A DNA stretch of 64,000 nucleotides from Erodium maritimum (lineage: Eukaryota > Streptophyta > Magnoliopsida > Geraniales > Geraniaceae), in contig OY997595.1 in NCBI GenBank assembly GCA_963921825.1, positions 12,889,228 to 12,953,227 of the forward strand, read 5' to 3'. A program made the position numbers and the translations under genes. Of this stretch, positions 13,463 through 25,095 are shown one piece after another; the first letter of the stretch is position 1, and every line of letters begins with the position of its first letter. The notes below the pieces were generated by a model. It did no database searches. It was not told the origin of the DNA and was given only the letters and a program-made list of their open reading frames with translations.

Positions 13463-13850
13463 GGGATAACTTTGTTTCCTAACATTTATAAACGTTTCAT
13501 TATCAGATCCTAACCCAGGCCAACCTTTGGTCTCAGTTCCTAACATAATAGGTTTGAAATTTCTCTGAAACTATAAAAAGCCGTCTAAATCACGATTCCG
13601 TCAACTCATCCAAGCGTTGTCGTTGTTGGCGTACATTACCCATGGTGCCTTCCTCGACGTTGAACTTATCCTCGTTCTCAAGCAACCGAACCCAATGCTC
13701 GACGAGTTGACGGAATCGTGAGTTTGGACGACTTTTTTATAGTTTCTAAGAAATTCCAAACATATTATGTTAGGAATTGAGACCAAACGTTGTCCTGAGT
13801 TAGGATCTGATAATGAAACGTTGATAAAGGTTAGGAAACAGAGTTTTCCC
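13463..13850. mobile_element. Pack-type foldback MITE (9-bp TSD) with captured ORF1 fragment
   Basis: This 388-bp element is flanked by perfect 9-bp duplications AATATATTA (13454-13462 and 13851-13859), the size Mutator-like elements make. The ends are GGGATAACTTTGTTTCC and, inverted, GGGAAAACTCTGTTTCC, and the arms are about 150 bp of near-palindrome. The loop (about 13604-13697) is not palindromic. On the minus strand it reads KFNVEEGTMGNVRQQ followed by RQRLDE, matching the SANT/NAM-like ORF1 of the Harbinger-type element at 59225-61489. It lies about 150 bp upstream of the pectin acetylesterase start, so it may sit in that promoter. Confidence 0.8.
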
Positions 13851-13859
13851 AATATATTA

Positions 13860-14688
13860 ATAATCTATACTTAGTATAATGGGTCAAATTTTGATACTGT
13901 ATCAAGATTTGATTTATTTTTTTTTTTTAAATCTAAGTTGGATATTGTATTTATTGAGAACATTTGTTGTGGAGAGTATTATGCATGATGTGTTTGGGTA
14001 GAACTTGGGATCAATTCCAACAAGAGGATGTTGTGGAAGTCAACATCGATTTTAACCAGAATCTCCAGATATGCAGAAGAGAACGTTTGAGAGGGAAGAA
14101 AGAACTTGTTCCGTTGAATCCAGCGTTCAACGTTCAAGAAAAGAAAAACAAAAACGTCATTTTTGATTGAAACAATAACGATAAGAGACAAGAAATCGAG
14201 TAGATTGTACACTCTAAGTCATTAAATGGAATTTAATAGGATTTTGAATTTTAATATTGAGATTAAAATGAGTGAAAAAAGTTGGGCTGGAACTTACTTT
14301 ACTTTTAAGCAAGCCATTTCAAGTGGTCAGTATCTTCCCGCTCAATCTCGTGATTATCGCACATTAGGCGAGGTTGGTCCGCAGATCCGATCCAATCCAA
14401 TCCAAATACAAGTAGCAATTATATCAATTGCCTTAGAAGTAGCGATTTCCTAGACATTATTATGGAAATGTGTAGTCCGCATCATTACTATAGTAGCTTG
14501 ATTGCCACAGGAATAAAAACAATATTATCAATATAAATTTACCTTAAAATATATTTTTGTTGTTGCAATTACCCCTTTATTCTATAACTTTTGCCTAGAA
14601 CGCATAGAAGCAACCTAACAATGTTGAATTGTAGGTGTCTAAATCAAACAAATGAATCAATAAAGTCAACTATAACAAGAGTACTAGG
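13860..14688. other. Intergenic between PAE and COQ8-like gene
   Basis: No gene, RNA or paired repeat recognised. The sequence is AT-rich with only short chance reading frames. The end next to 14689 should include the 3' UTR of the COQ8-like gene. Confidence 0.4.
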
Positions 14689-17600
14689 TTACCCAGAAAC
14701 AGAGCCAGTTGACAAAATCTCAGTCCCTTCTTCACCAAACTGATAACTGTCATACACTTCAAGTAGCAGTTCCCTGCAAGGCACAACCGCGCCGAGTTTA
14801 ATGCATGCCAAAAATGCACCAGAAAGCTTCCGGTGAAGACTATATGCTTCGTCCGGTGGGGGTGTCAATCTATGCCTCAACATTGTTGCTCCCAGGTTTG
14901 AAATGCTCCGAGTTATATTGGCAGCTCCGAAGTCATACCCGCCAGGCTTTGAAAACGGCAACCCCACAACAAAACCAGCTTGAACATGAGCTTCTAACAT
15001 GACCTCTGATTCCATTCCCGTAAGAAACCCCAGTCTCTTTGACATGTCGATGATGGTGACTCCATCTCCATTTGCACAGGCAAGGACCTGATCAGATATA
15101 GAATGATAACTTACTATGAAAATGACTTCAGCATCAGAATTGAGCTGACACTAATTTGGTATATAACTTTCCATCAAAGAATGGATCCCAAAGTAACACA
15201 GTTAATCAGAATTTGATCATTTCAGGTATATCAATGACTGTTTATGATATTTGATCTGAGAAAATATCATTAACAGTTTAACTGAACCAATTAAGAACTT
15301 ATCAGCTTAGGTGAACACACTGGTGATGGTTGAAGATAAAAACCAGAGAGATATAACTTTGTTTAGACAAAACTCAGAAAAAGAGGGCTGACCATTCTTA
15401 AATAATTATCCACAAAAGTTTTAGGATAATCTCGAGCTGCTCCGAAGTCTATGAGATTGATTGATTTTGTATCTTCATCGAACAAAAAATTACTCCAATT
15501 AGGATCTGTCTGCACTAAAGCAAGAATATATAAGTTCACAAGCAAAAGTTTAAGAGAATCCAAAGACAAGCAGAATCTAGCACAACACAACATAAATAAC
15601 TCCTTTGTTTCCAAAGTAAGTGTTCAACTTATCATCTTTTGTAAAGTTAAGGATACGTTATTTAGTGATGGACTTCCCCCATATACCCTATGTGCTTTAA
15701 CAAACTAAAGGGAGTTAAGTCATCTTAGAGATATTAGCGGCACACTGGAACTTCACGCTTGACTAACTTCCCAACGAGAGATAGAGAAAGTCGACACTTA
15801 TTTTGAAACAGAGGATGTAACATTTATGAGCAAACTCATAATAAAAGTTCTTATATGAAAGCCTTTAGCAGACAGAAAATGTCGAACATGGGAACTGACA
15901 TATTAACGGCTCTAAAGCAACTTAGGCTCTAAAACCTGCTAAGCTAATCAAGGGGTATCAATTACAGGAATATGCCCCAGATTTTCCAATTACAATGTAG
16001 TTAGCTAAGATTCTACTTTGGTTGGGATCGAACTTTGTTCACATCTAGGTTGGTTGGAGTTTTCAGGAGGGTGATGTCTACCCCGCCCCCATTTTTGACA
16101 CAAAATAAATAAACCAACATAACTGTTTAATTATTTGCATACACTTAATATAAATCATTACTGGTAGATAAGTGTGGAAGAGTGCTTACCTGCATAAAAC
16201 GAAAAACAAAAAGCTCCATTAAAGTGAGTTCCAGCAACTTCTTGCCAACATAGTTGCGGGTTGCCTGGTCTAGTGAAGCCACTTTATCAATTGGAACTCC
16301 TACAGTAAGAATATCAAACTCTTGTAAAATGAAAATGTCAGGTTACAGTGAAGCCTTCCAAATGATGTTGAAGAATAGACTAAAATGGAAAGGAGTGAAA
16401 CTTGCAAGGAAACTTGTATTGAGGCAATGAAAAAGAAGACTTCCTCAAAGTAGCAAATTGAAAAAAAAAAACTGCATTGAGGCAATGATAACATATTTCT
16501 GAAACCTGTCCTGACTGAAAATGGAAATGTGTTGAGGGGGAAGAGGGTTAACACTGCCTGGCATATGAAACCACATATAGGAGAAGCTTTCACAGAATTG
16601 AGACAGCATAAACTACTGGTCTAAGCATCAGATCAGAGTATGATGAAAAACAGTATAATTACCATTGACAAATTCTGTCGTTAAGACTCTTTTGCTTGAC
16701 ACATCATCTACGACAACAGGAACATAAAACCCTTTTTCACCAGACAGCAGATCACGGAACCTTTTCTGATTAGTTGCCTCTAACTCATAGTCACATTCCC
16801 GAGACAGTTCGTCTTTTGCCACCTATGAAAAATTGCATGAAGCATTCAAAGTTATAACACAGTTGTTTACATACATTACTTCCCTTTCAGCTTGAGTCTC
16901 CAATATATGAAATGTGAGGTGGATGAGTAGGAGTGTAGGACTGATCCAAGTACAAAAGAAATTGTGTGCACTGCAGATTGTGGTTTTAAAGTGCACCAAA
17001 TAACCCGGAAAATAAAACAAAAGTTATACATGTGCAGGTGCTTATGCACATATATACCTTCATAGCTCTGTCAACATATAGTCCTTCTGGTATTAGGTTT
17101 GTATAATCTAAAAGGCGTTTTACATTCTCGATATCACTTTCGATGCTATCTGCAACACCAGGGTACTGAATTTTCATTGCAACCTGCAAACCATCTTTTG
17201 TGACAGCTCGGTGCACCTAAAATTATTTTAGAACTGAGATGAATAAATACAAATAAATAAATTAAAACAATTAAGTTTGAACAGTGTATGAACACAAGGA
17301 AATTGGATTATAACGATTTCTTATAGAACTACTGACTTGAGAGATAAGGCAGTAAGTTGGATGCTTAGAAGTAAAGTTGTTAAGATAATGTAAAATCAGA
17401 GCATGGATTATCAAGAGAAAATATATCTAAAATAGGGACTCTTGCATGCAGAACCAGATGCAAGAGGAAATGTTTACTAATTCAAAAAAATGAGGCCATT
17501 GCTAACCATTTATGTAAGAGGATGTGTAGATAAACAAAAATATCTTCCGTATGGTAATCATCTAGACTTTTGCTGAGGGGGGGACTTTCCCTGTCAACTA

Positions 17601-20011
17601 TTCCATAGGACTGCCCATCCTACAAGTTTTCTAGAGTATGCATGCATGTATCTGAGTGGTTAAGCTACAGTGCATACCTGGCCTATACTTGCAGAAGCCA
17701 GTGGTTCATAATCAAAACTGAGTAGCTTTGACGTCCAATCAGAACCTAATTCAGCATCCAAAACCTGATTAAGCTGATTTCTTGGCATCACATCTGCACC
17801 TTGACGGACAATATCCAATGCAGCCAAGATCTTCTCAGCAATAAAATGAGTTGTTGATACAGGAAAAACAAAATACAGTCAGAAAAGATGGTTAACAAAA
17901 AAACCAACAATGTTCTCAGTGATTGTGTGGCCTTGTGTGGGCACAGCCATTACTTCACAATGAAAACAAACTACAAGTATATTTGTGCTTCAACCTGCTC
18001 ATCTCAGCATGTAAAAAGTTGGTTTTACATGTTTATCAGGTGCCTTATTACGCTGCATCATCTGATTTACCAATTCAAGACAAGCACAACTTTTGCATAA
18101 TTTTTCCATGCATCACCAAGGTCTCAACAGCAGCTATAACAAAACAGTACTAAATAGTTTTCAACATTTTGATATCCACTATCCTGTAACTTGAATTTGG
18201 TAGAACTTTCAAAAGGATTTAATGATATCAATCTGGCTCTACTTTTACTCAGCTGTTTGCTTAGATTTGAATATGCTTGACATGCTTGCATTCTTGCTAA
18301 CACTTTCAATGAGAATTAAAATGCTGGTTGTCAGTCAGCATGTCACTGAATCACTAGATGTTCAGAAGAGAATTTGCCATGTAGTGTTTCCTGGGATCTC
18401 ACCACATGGTATTAATCCTCTGTTTCTATTGTACAGGGTTTATTCAATTTCTACGTTTCTATAAAGATTGTGTACCAAACTTTTCTTGGTTGTTACTATT
18501 AGACTAACTGTCATATAAATAAGCATCTTAATTATACTATTTCTACTCAGCCATGGATATCATATAGTATATCAAACTGCGATATCTAGAATCTGAGGTG
18601 GACATCTCTTAGCAAATAAAAACAAGCTCGAGACAATATATGATAGTAATTGCAACAAAATCGGTCTGCCACTATCAAAATTATGTGCATATCAGCCATA
18701 CAATTCTACTATACATTGAAAGAGAGAAATGAAATTACCGGAGCAGGTACAAGGGATTCATCCTGTATACTCAACATCTGCCCTAGCTTGAGTGCGGCAC
18801 CACGCATTCGACACAGAGCAAGAGCCAAACGTTCTGCATTACTTTCAGATAAGAATGGAGAAAGAGCAGATTGTTGGGTCCCTGAGCTTGGAGTACCAAA
18901 GGCAAGCCTCTTAGCAGATTCCTGAACTGTTCCCCATGCAAGCCCAACTCCTAGACCAGCAAACCTTTGAAAGTTAAAGGAGGTAAGTAATTTACTAAAA
19001 AAAAGGTGATCATTTGTTAAATCAGACTTATCAGCTCAGTGATGATCTATCCAAATATCCTAAGAGAATGAGAATCAAGAATGGAAATAAGCTCTAGGGA
19101 CCTTGAATTTTTATTTTCATTCTTATCCCCATGCTCATTCCATCATATTACAGGAATCAAGCACATGTCGAAATGTATCAACTGTTTTCTCACTTCATTT
19201 CCGTATATATGCATAATATGGTAATCGAGCACATTCCACAGTAATTAGCAATTGATATTTTCACCCAATCTCGATTCCAATCCCCGTAAGAATGCAACCT
19301 AAGACTACTTTACTATTAGCACTTGCAATGTAGCACAAGGTTTGATAGACATTAATATGATTTGAAGCATGAAGAGTAATGAAGCTACTAAATACAAATG
19401 GACAAACCAAAGAATTAGTGATTAGAAATGTACCCAAGTGCTCTAGTGAAGGGTGTGGAAGGAACTCTCCTCTCCCGTGGCTTCCTTCTCTTCAACGCTT
19501 CCGAAGCTACCTTGGCAGCAGAAGCAGCATTCGCTATCGGAGCGGTAGATGTTGTCGTTGTCGGTGTCTGTGGCACGGTAACCTCCGAAGCCTGAGAACC
19601 CGAATAGCTGACGCCGCCACTACCAACAGGCGATGGGCCTTGGTCTCGCTCACAAATCGCATTAACATCACTGCTGGCGGCGGCGGCGGCGGAGGTAGAT
19701 TGTTGTTCCGGTCGAAGAGGAGGGACATTATCAGGCGTGGATTCGCCAAAATAGACCACCGATTGTTTGGAACTGGCACTGGAAGTAGAACGCGAGGACG
19801 AGGAAGCGGAGGTAGGGCTCGGACGCGGATCGCCCTTGGTAATGGCCGAGAAGTCGTCGGCGGCGGAGAGCAGTGCTTTCTTGAGGAGGGAAAGAACGTC
19901 GCCGTCGTGGGAGAGGGCGGCGACTAGGGAACGGTTGAGAGTCTCTTTGGCGATTAGAGAGACTCCATTGAGGAGCCTCTGTAAATCCCTAGTGCTAGCA
20001 GACGATCCCAT
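14689..20011 (-). CDS. COQ8: ABC1/COQ8-type atypical kinase (UbiB family), probably mitochondrial
   Basis: COQ8-type proteins are atypical kinase/ATPases that support ubiquinone biosynthesis in mitochondria. Exons in transcript order: 20011-19434, 18964-18739, 17830-17678, 17216-17058, 16822-16663, 16299-16190, 15509-15393, 15087-14689, totalling 633 aa. Family signatures: [12 protein letters not shown] with the KxGQ motif at residues 252-255; the Ala-rich loop that replaces a glycine loop ([11 protein letters not shown], about 313-323); the VAMKIQYPG lysine at 334; [22 protein letters not shown]; and [11 protein letters not shown] with Asp483. The first 190 residues are Ser/Ala-rich and less conserved, as in the plant COQ8 orthologue rather than the chloroplast ABC1K clades. 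I see no obvious strong presequence, so location rests on orthology. All phases close; it appears intact. Confidence 0.92.
15599..15817. mobile_element. Stowaway-like MITE in COQ8-like intron
   Basis: About 219 bp lying in the intron between exons 6 and 7. The left end reads CTCCTTTGTTTCCAAAGTAA and the inverted right end CATCCTCTGTTTCAAAATAA, both close to the Stowaway terminal consensus. Both edges sit next to TA, the usual Tc1/mariner-type target. There is no coding capacity. Confidence 0.75.
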
Positions 20012-20149
20012 TTCTTCAGCGGATCGAATCGCGTGCTGTTGTCGAATTGAATTGAATCTTCTTCTTCTTCTTCTTCTTCTTTTCAGGGAATATAATGGCT
20101 CGGGTCTGAATTGAATTGAACAAACTATATACGTGGACTTTCTCTTTTC

Positions 20150-20333
20150 CATTCATTTTACTGTTTGGGCTCCAATTTGAAGTTGGTAGTTCGGTACCAC
20201 TTCTCTCCCCTATTTTGTACCACTGTTGCACTTTTCTTGTGCAGTCTTACAACTTCACTTTTAGCTTTTTTATAACAATCACTTTTAGCTTCTTTTTTTA
20301 ACAATCACTTTTAGCTATTAGATTCCGTCTTTA
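20150..20333. repeat. Short pyrimidine-rich tandem repeat upstream of the COQ8-like gene
   Basis: A unit of about 25-30 bp built on AACAATCACTTTTAGCT recurs two to three times around 20245-20320, separated by T runs. It is probably leader or promoter sequence of the minus-strand COQ8-like gene and has no recognised function. Confidence 0.4.
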
Positions 20334-20647
20334 GAAGATCACTAATGGTAAATTATTAAGCAGTGATAGAGAATAGTGGTTTGGGTATATTTTGCTTTTT
20401 TTTTTCTTTTCTCCAAACCACTCTCTCCTACTACTACTCTTCCAATGAATAGACTAATAAGCAGTGGTTTTGTAGTAGCAAGAACAAATAACCAAAACAT
20501 CTCCTTTAACTGGCGATGGAGTCGTGGGTAAATTCTATCACTACAAATATTCTTTTTCCTCAAATATTATTATTTTATTGTTTCTCTCTTTAAAATGGTT
20601 GCCACAGCACGCCAGCTACGGTAAAACCACGTCTATTGGAACTGCTC
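20334..20647. mobile_element. Probable Tourist-like (PIF/Harbinger) MITE
   Basis: About 314 bp between TTA at 20331-20333 and TTA at 20648-20650. The left end is GAAGATCACTAATGG. The inverted right end is GAGCAGTTCCAATAG, close to the common plant Harbinger terminus. The termini agree at only about half of positions, so this is tentative. Confidence 0.45.
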
Positions 20648-20650
20648 TTA

Positions 20651-21895
20651 TCTCTATTAAATTTTTTTATAATTAGTTTTTGATGGTAGCAAATTTATAA
20701 ATATTCATCATTTGACAAGTATATTACACCTTTTATATACATTTGAACTTTGAAGAGAACAATATCTACATCATCTAAATTCATAGGTCAACCACTTGTT
20801 TATTATTTTATATTTAGTCTTTTGAAGTGGGTTTGATGTTCCAAATATTCCAAGAAAAATAAATTCTCTTTCACTCTGTCATAGTCTCCTCTGACGTACG
20901 AGACATTGCTCCTTCTCCGATGTTTCGATCTAGCCTCCCTCTCACGGTAATGTGTCTCGATCTTTTTTATTCCCCGACGCCCCGATCCAAACGACGTTCC
21001 TTTCTCCTTTGGATTCGTCGTCTCAGCCCCTACTATTTCGGATCCCTTCCCCTGATCAACATCCACCGCCTCTGAATCTGTCACCGATGTATCCACTTTC
21101 GTGGCCTCCACCGATATCTCCTCCTCCTTCTCGATCTTTCTCTCGATTTCGGGCCGTGAGGATTGTTTGGTTCTTTTTTATTATCTGTTTTTTTTTTCTT
21201 TTTGCAAGGTCTAATCATACGGAAGTTCGCAAGACGTGATTGAGGAGTATCTCCCGCTCCCTGATTCCACTCCTCCTCCTCCTCCTCCTCCTCCTCCTAG
21301 ATGCCTCCTCGAGTACCTGACGCACTTCGTCCAATGGGGTTTCCTTAACGGGGCCGACGAGCATCTGAGACACAACAAGTCCACACGAGTCAATTCGAAA
21401 GAAGCGATAGATAAGCATACACCTAGAATAGTTATTATATCTCTTATCAAGGATGTTAAACTCGAGTGCGTGAAAAGATCAACGAACGGAATCTCTCATT
21501 GGTTAACCAAAAAAGCTTGTTTTATATTTGTTCTTATGAGATCTAAAGTTTTATCGGTGCCTTTACTTGTTTTTTACATTTGGGAAATTAATGAAATTTT
21601 GTTATGCTAAAAGAAAAATGGGTTCAATGTTCATTCCTACTGATAATACACCTATGTAAAAGTGATCTTGATATATTATCAAGATTAAGATTTAATTTTT
21701 AATATAAACATTCTACAAGTAGACAAATTCAAGGGACAGAAAGATTGAGCTTCAATTTTACTTGAATTGATTATAACAAATTTGAATCCATATTAATTAA
21801 ATCGAATTCAAATATTCGTTAAAATTAGAGTGGCTTGCAATCCCTCGAACCGGATACAATAGTGGTAGAGGCATTGTGTAACCAATTTCCGTACA
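20651..21895. other. Unassigned region with possible gene remnants
   Basis: This region is GC-richer between about 20880 and 21440 than its surroundings. On the minus strand, 21111-20803 reads an acidic/basic 102-codon frame beginning MEATKVDTSVTDSEAV. On the plus strand, 21236-21610 reads a frame with a Pro-rich run from a CTC/CCT repeat. Neither shows a domain I recognise and neither has clear splice partners. A degraded gene or transposon cargo is possible. Confidence 0.3.
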
Positions 21896-21898
21896 TAA

Positions 21899-24600
21899 GA
21901 GCATGTACAGTGGAAAGACTCGGGTTAAGGACTCAGGTTAGGGGAACGTATGGTGATTGTGCAAAATAACGAGTCTTATCTCCTGAATTTGACTGTGTTT
22001 ACAGTGGTGAGGCCTAAGTTTTGAGTATATGTTTACTGGATGCTGGGTTGATATTTTGTTGACTTTACTGAATTCCAATTTAAAATAGTAAATATTAAAT
22101 AAAAATTGAAAAAAATTAACTAAATAAATTAATAATAAAATAAATTAACTAAATAATTTTAACAAACTTAATTGATAATAAAATAAATTGACTAAAAAAA
22201 TAATTAATAATACACTTTTTTTTGTTAATTAATAATTGCATGTTTAATTTATTTTAATTTTAATAGTTGTATGTTTAATTTATTTTCATTTCATAAAAAA
22301 ATGGACTTAGTGAGTTTTGAAAGCAAGACCTCATACTCAAATAGCTACAAAACCATTAGGCTAGAACTATTTTGTATTTGTTATTTCTTTCTGTGTGTAT
22401 ATATTAAATGTCCTATACAAGAACATGTACATCAAGGGATTACATATATGGGTTCAGGGCGTATGATTATATGATGACTAGGATGAATTGTGATGCGAAT
22501 TCCTGAATTTGAGAGAGCACTACATCAAATGGTTCATATATGAGAATCATGGTTTGTAGAAATGCTGAGTGGATGCTGACTGGATAATTAATTATGCTTT
22601 TACTGAATTTATTAAATTTATATTTAGTAACTAAAATTGATAAAAATTAATTAATTAATCAACTAAAATATAAATTAAACATGAAATTGTAATTAAAAAA
22701 AGAAATTAAATAAAAACCAAATAATATATTCATTCATAATAAAAAAAATATTACACTTTTATTTTTGGAGGTCGTCGATTTGCTTCTGGAGCCTATCAAG
22801 TTGTGCGGTGTAACCGACAACATTTTAGCGTGCATGACGTGTTGCTCCTCGCTCAACTCCTCAACGTCCATGGTCTGCAAATTTTTAATTTTAGCCAAGT
22901 ATTTATCGATTTTCTCGTCGAGAGCGAACACAAACTTGGCCTTCTCACACCATGCGATGTCTATTTGGGCGATGGCAGTTGCTCTCTCTATGACACCCTT
23001 CCCCTTCCTCTTCGTGGTCTTGTTGTCAATTAGGCGTTCTTGTACACGCGGAGAGGCAATTGGAGCACTTGAGCCAATTGGGACAATTGGGGAACTTTGC
23101 TCCTCGAGCGGATCGTCGGATCCCCCACTAGGTTGGGAATCACCACCGAGAGATGTAACATTGTCATGTGGGAAGTGAAGTGGGTAGGGTAGTATTGTAA
23201 CTACCGGCCTCGTTCAATCATCGTCGACGAGCCCCGGTCGTGCCTTCATTTGCACAAAACTTCTCATCGTGCTCCATCGGTTCGACCCAATGGAACAGGG
23301 TGAATTTCTTCGGTTTGTTACCCCGACACCCGAGTCGATAAATTTCCTATACCTGCTCCATGTACTTTGTTTCGTCCCAGCCGATATGGTCCTAATTTTC
23401 CTTCCCCTTCCTCATGAGGGTGATCCACCTCCGCACTCTAGGAGCAAGTCGGTTTCAGCGGCTCTTGACGGATTGCCACGACCATTCTTCGGGCTTGAAT
23501 TTCCCATTCTTAACGAACCTCTTGGTCATAGTGCCCCATAACGTGGTGGCGGATTGGGAGTTCCCCTTGATGGGGTCTTTGGTTATGTGGAGCCATGCTT
23601 TGATAAGGAGCTTCTCGACCTTGGGGTGCCATTTGGTCCGCCTATCTACGACTGGTATCCTCGATTGTCTCGGGTCAACAAAAGACGACGTAGAGGACAT
23701 CTGGGTCCCGCTGCCGCCACCAACGTGTTGTTGGTGGTACTTAGTATTCCCGTGGAACCTGTAATAGTTGATGGCGGGGATGTACGACAGGGGGTTGAAA
23801 GTTGTCTGTCGAAATTGGACGGTTGTGGGATTGGAGGGTTGTTGGGTTGGACCTAAGTTAAAAAGAATAATTAACATACATAATAAAAAATTAATGTAAT
23901 GAAAAGAGTTGCGATGAATGACATCTATAACAAACAAATTAAGTAATGAACTTAAATGCATTTAACAACATTTCTAATCAAAATTAATTAAAGACAAGAA
24001 GTTCAAAGTACCGGTGGTCCATCCTTGTTCCATAAATTGGTTGAAAGTTTGCTCGTTCCAAGAACCAGTAGGGTTGAACATTTATTGGAAGTTCCCTCCT
24101 TGAGGTATGTTGACCTCATCAGTCGGATCGACGTCATCCGGCGAGTACTCTTGTCGCTCCGGTGAGCTTGCCGATCGGGTTCGAATCGTCGGTTATTTTT
24201 GATCGATTTTTGTAGAGATGAAGTGGATAATTTGAGAGTGGAAGTTGAGAGAATTATGAGAGAAATAGAATGGAGGAAGGGGTATTTATAGGGGGAGAAT
24301 ATATATATTTTTTATATTAAATGTGTATTGATTTTAATTTAAAAAATTACTGTTGAATCGAACCGTTGCCAAACAATCCGATTTTTTTTCCGTTGGAGTG
24401 CCAAATGACCGCTGTCATTGGCCGGCCGGGAACCATACGCACCACGTTCGAGGCGGGAACCACGACTCACGAGTCGTATTGATGTGGTTCGTGGTTCACA
24501 AACCACGCACGCCACATCGTGTGATTCGCGAACCACACATTACATCAATGCGAATCGTGAACTGTGGTATGTGAGAATGGTTCGCTCGATACAAATGCTT
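21899..24600 (-). mobile_element. PIF/Harbinger-type element carrying only an ORF1 relic
   Basis: About 2.7 kb bounded by TAA at 21896-21898 and TAA at 24601-24603, the 3-bp target size of PIF/Harbinger. The left end is GAGCATGTACAGTGG and the inverted right end is AAGCATTTGTATCG, so the termini are decayed. It encodes a broken SANT/NAM-like ORF1 on the minus strand under a TATAAATA box (24290-24283). I found no DDE transposase. It shares layout with the element at 59225-61489, including a TATA box followed by a similar leader. Confidence 0.65.
22760..24190 (-). pseudogene. SANT/Myb-like, NAM-associated ORF1 pseudogene
   Basis: Minus-strand segments match the plant SANT/NAM-associated proteins often labelled as the ORF1 partner of Harbinger transposases. 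In order: a Ser/Pro/Gln-rich start with FNPTGSWNEQTFNQFMEQGW (about 24080-24015), a SANT-like block with KWHPKVEKLLIKAWLHITKD (about 23620-23560), a block EEWSWQSVKSR (about 23490), a degenerate central part with KPKKFTLFHWVEPMEHDEKF (about 23310-23250), and a helical C-terminus ending near 22760. Breaks include a TAA at 24082-24084, further stops after 23455, and no usable ATG upstream. It is non-functional as it stands. Confidence 0.7.
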
Positions 24601-24603
24601 TAA

Positions 24604-25095
24604 GAAAAACAAAATCCTAAGAGCATCTCCAATGGTAATAGGAGCATGACTTGTTACATTCATACCCTTAAAAAGTAAAAAGGACCTATAAGATCTTAGT
24701 AGTTATATAAAATCAGGTGGTGTTCTAGAAATTACTACCGAGACCGAATTTTAGAACATTATCCTGGTTAGACTAAATTTTAGAACTCTGATTTAGTATA
24801 GTAAAATTTGTTCCAATCTAGTCCCTCAGCTATTCAAAACAACAATAGTTTAGCTACGCGTTAGTTTAGATTATTGACATAAAACTATTCTGGTCCAAGT
24901 CCCTCAACTATCCAAAATTATGCTGCAATCATGAATACTGTGAAAATAAAAAAATACTGAAAGATTCAATTGAATGGATGTAATTTTATTCTAAGTAAAC
25001 CGAATATTACACAACAAATAGTGATGATAGCGGTGAGGTGAGGATAGAGAATACAAGTGTTACAATATTGCTTGGTCTCAAGAGTCCAAATTCAA
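24604..25095. other. Intergenic: downstream of DET1
   Basis: At 24620 a sequence GAGCATCTCCAATGG resembles another Harbinger-type terminus, but I found no partner end. The rest is AT-rich, and the part next to 25096 is likely the DET1 3' UTR. Confidence 0.4.

Noticed and set aside
19379-20114. Plus-strand frames of 115-182 codons opposite COQ8 exon 1
   Set aside because: Arg/Gly-rich shadow of the Ser/Ala-rich coding exon on the other strand, with no domain or splice support.
22765-23856. Plus-strand frames across the first Harbinger-type element
   Set aside because: They mirror the minus-strand SANT/NAM-like relic, whose protein matches a known family; the plus-strand translations do not.
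24620-24640. Second Harbinger terminus GAGCATCTCCAATGG
   Set aside because: No inverted partner end was found before the DET1 gene, so no element can be drawn.
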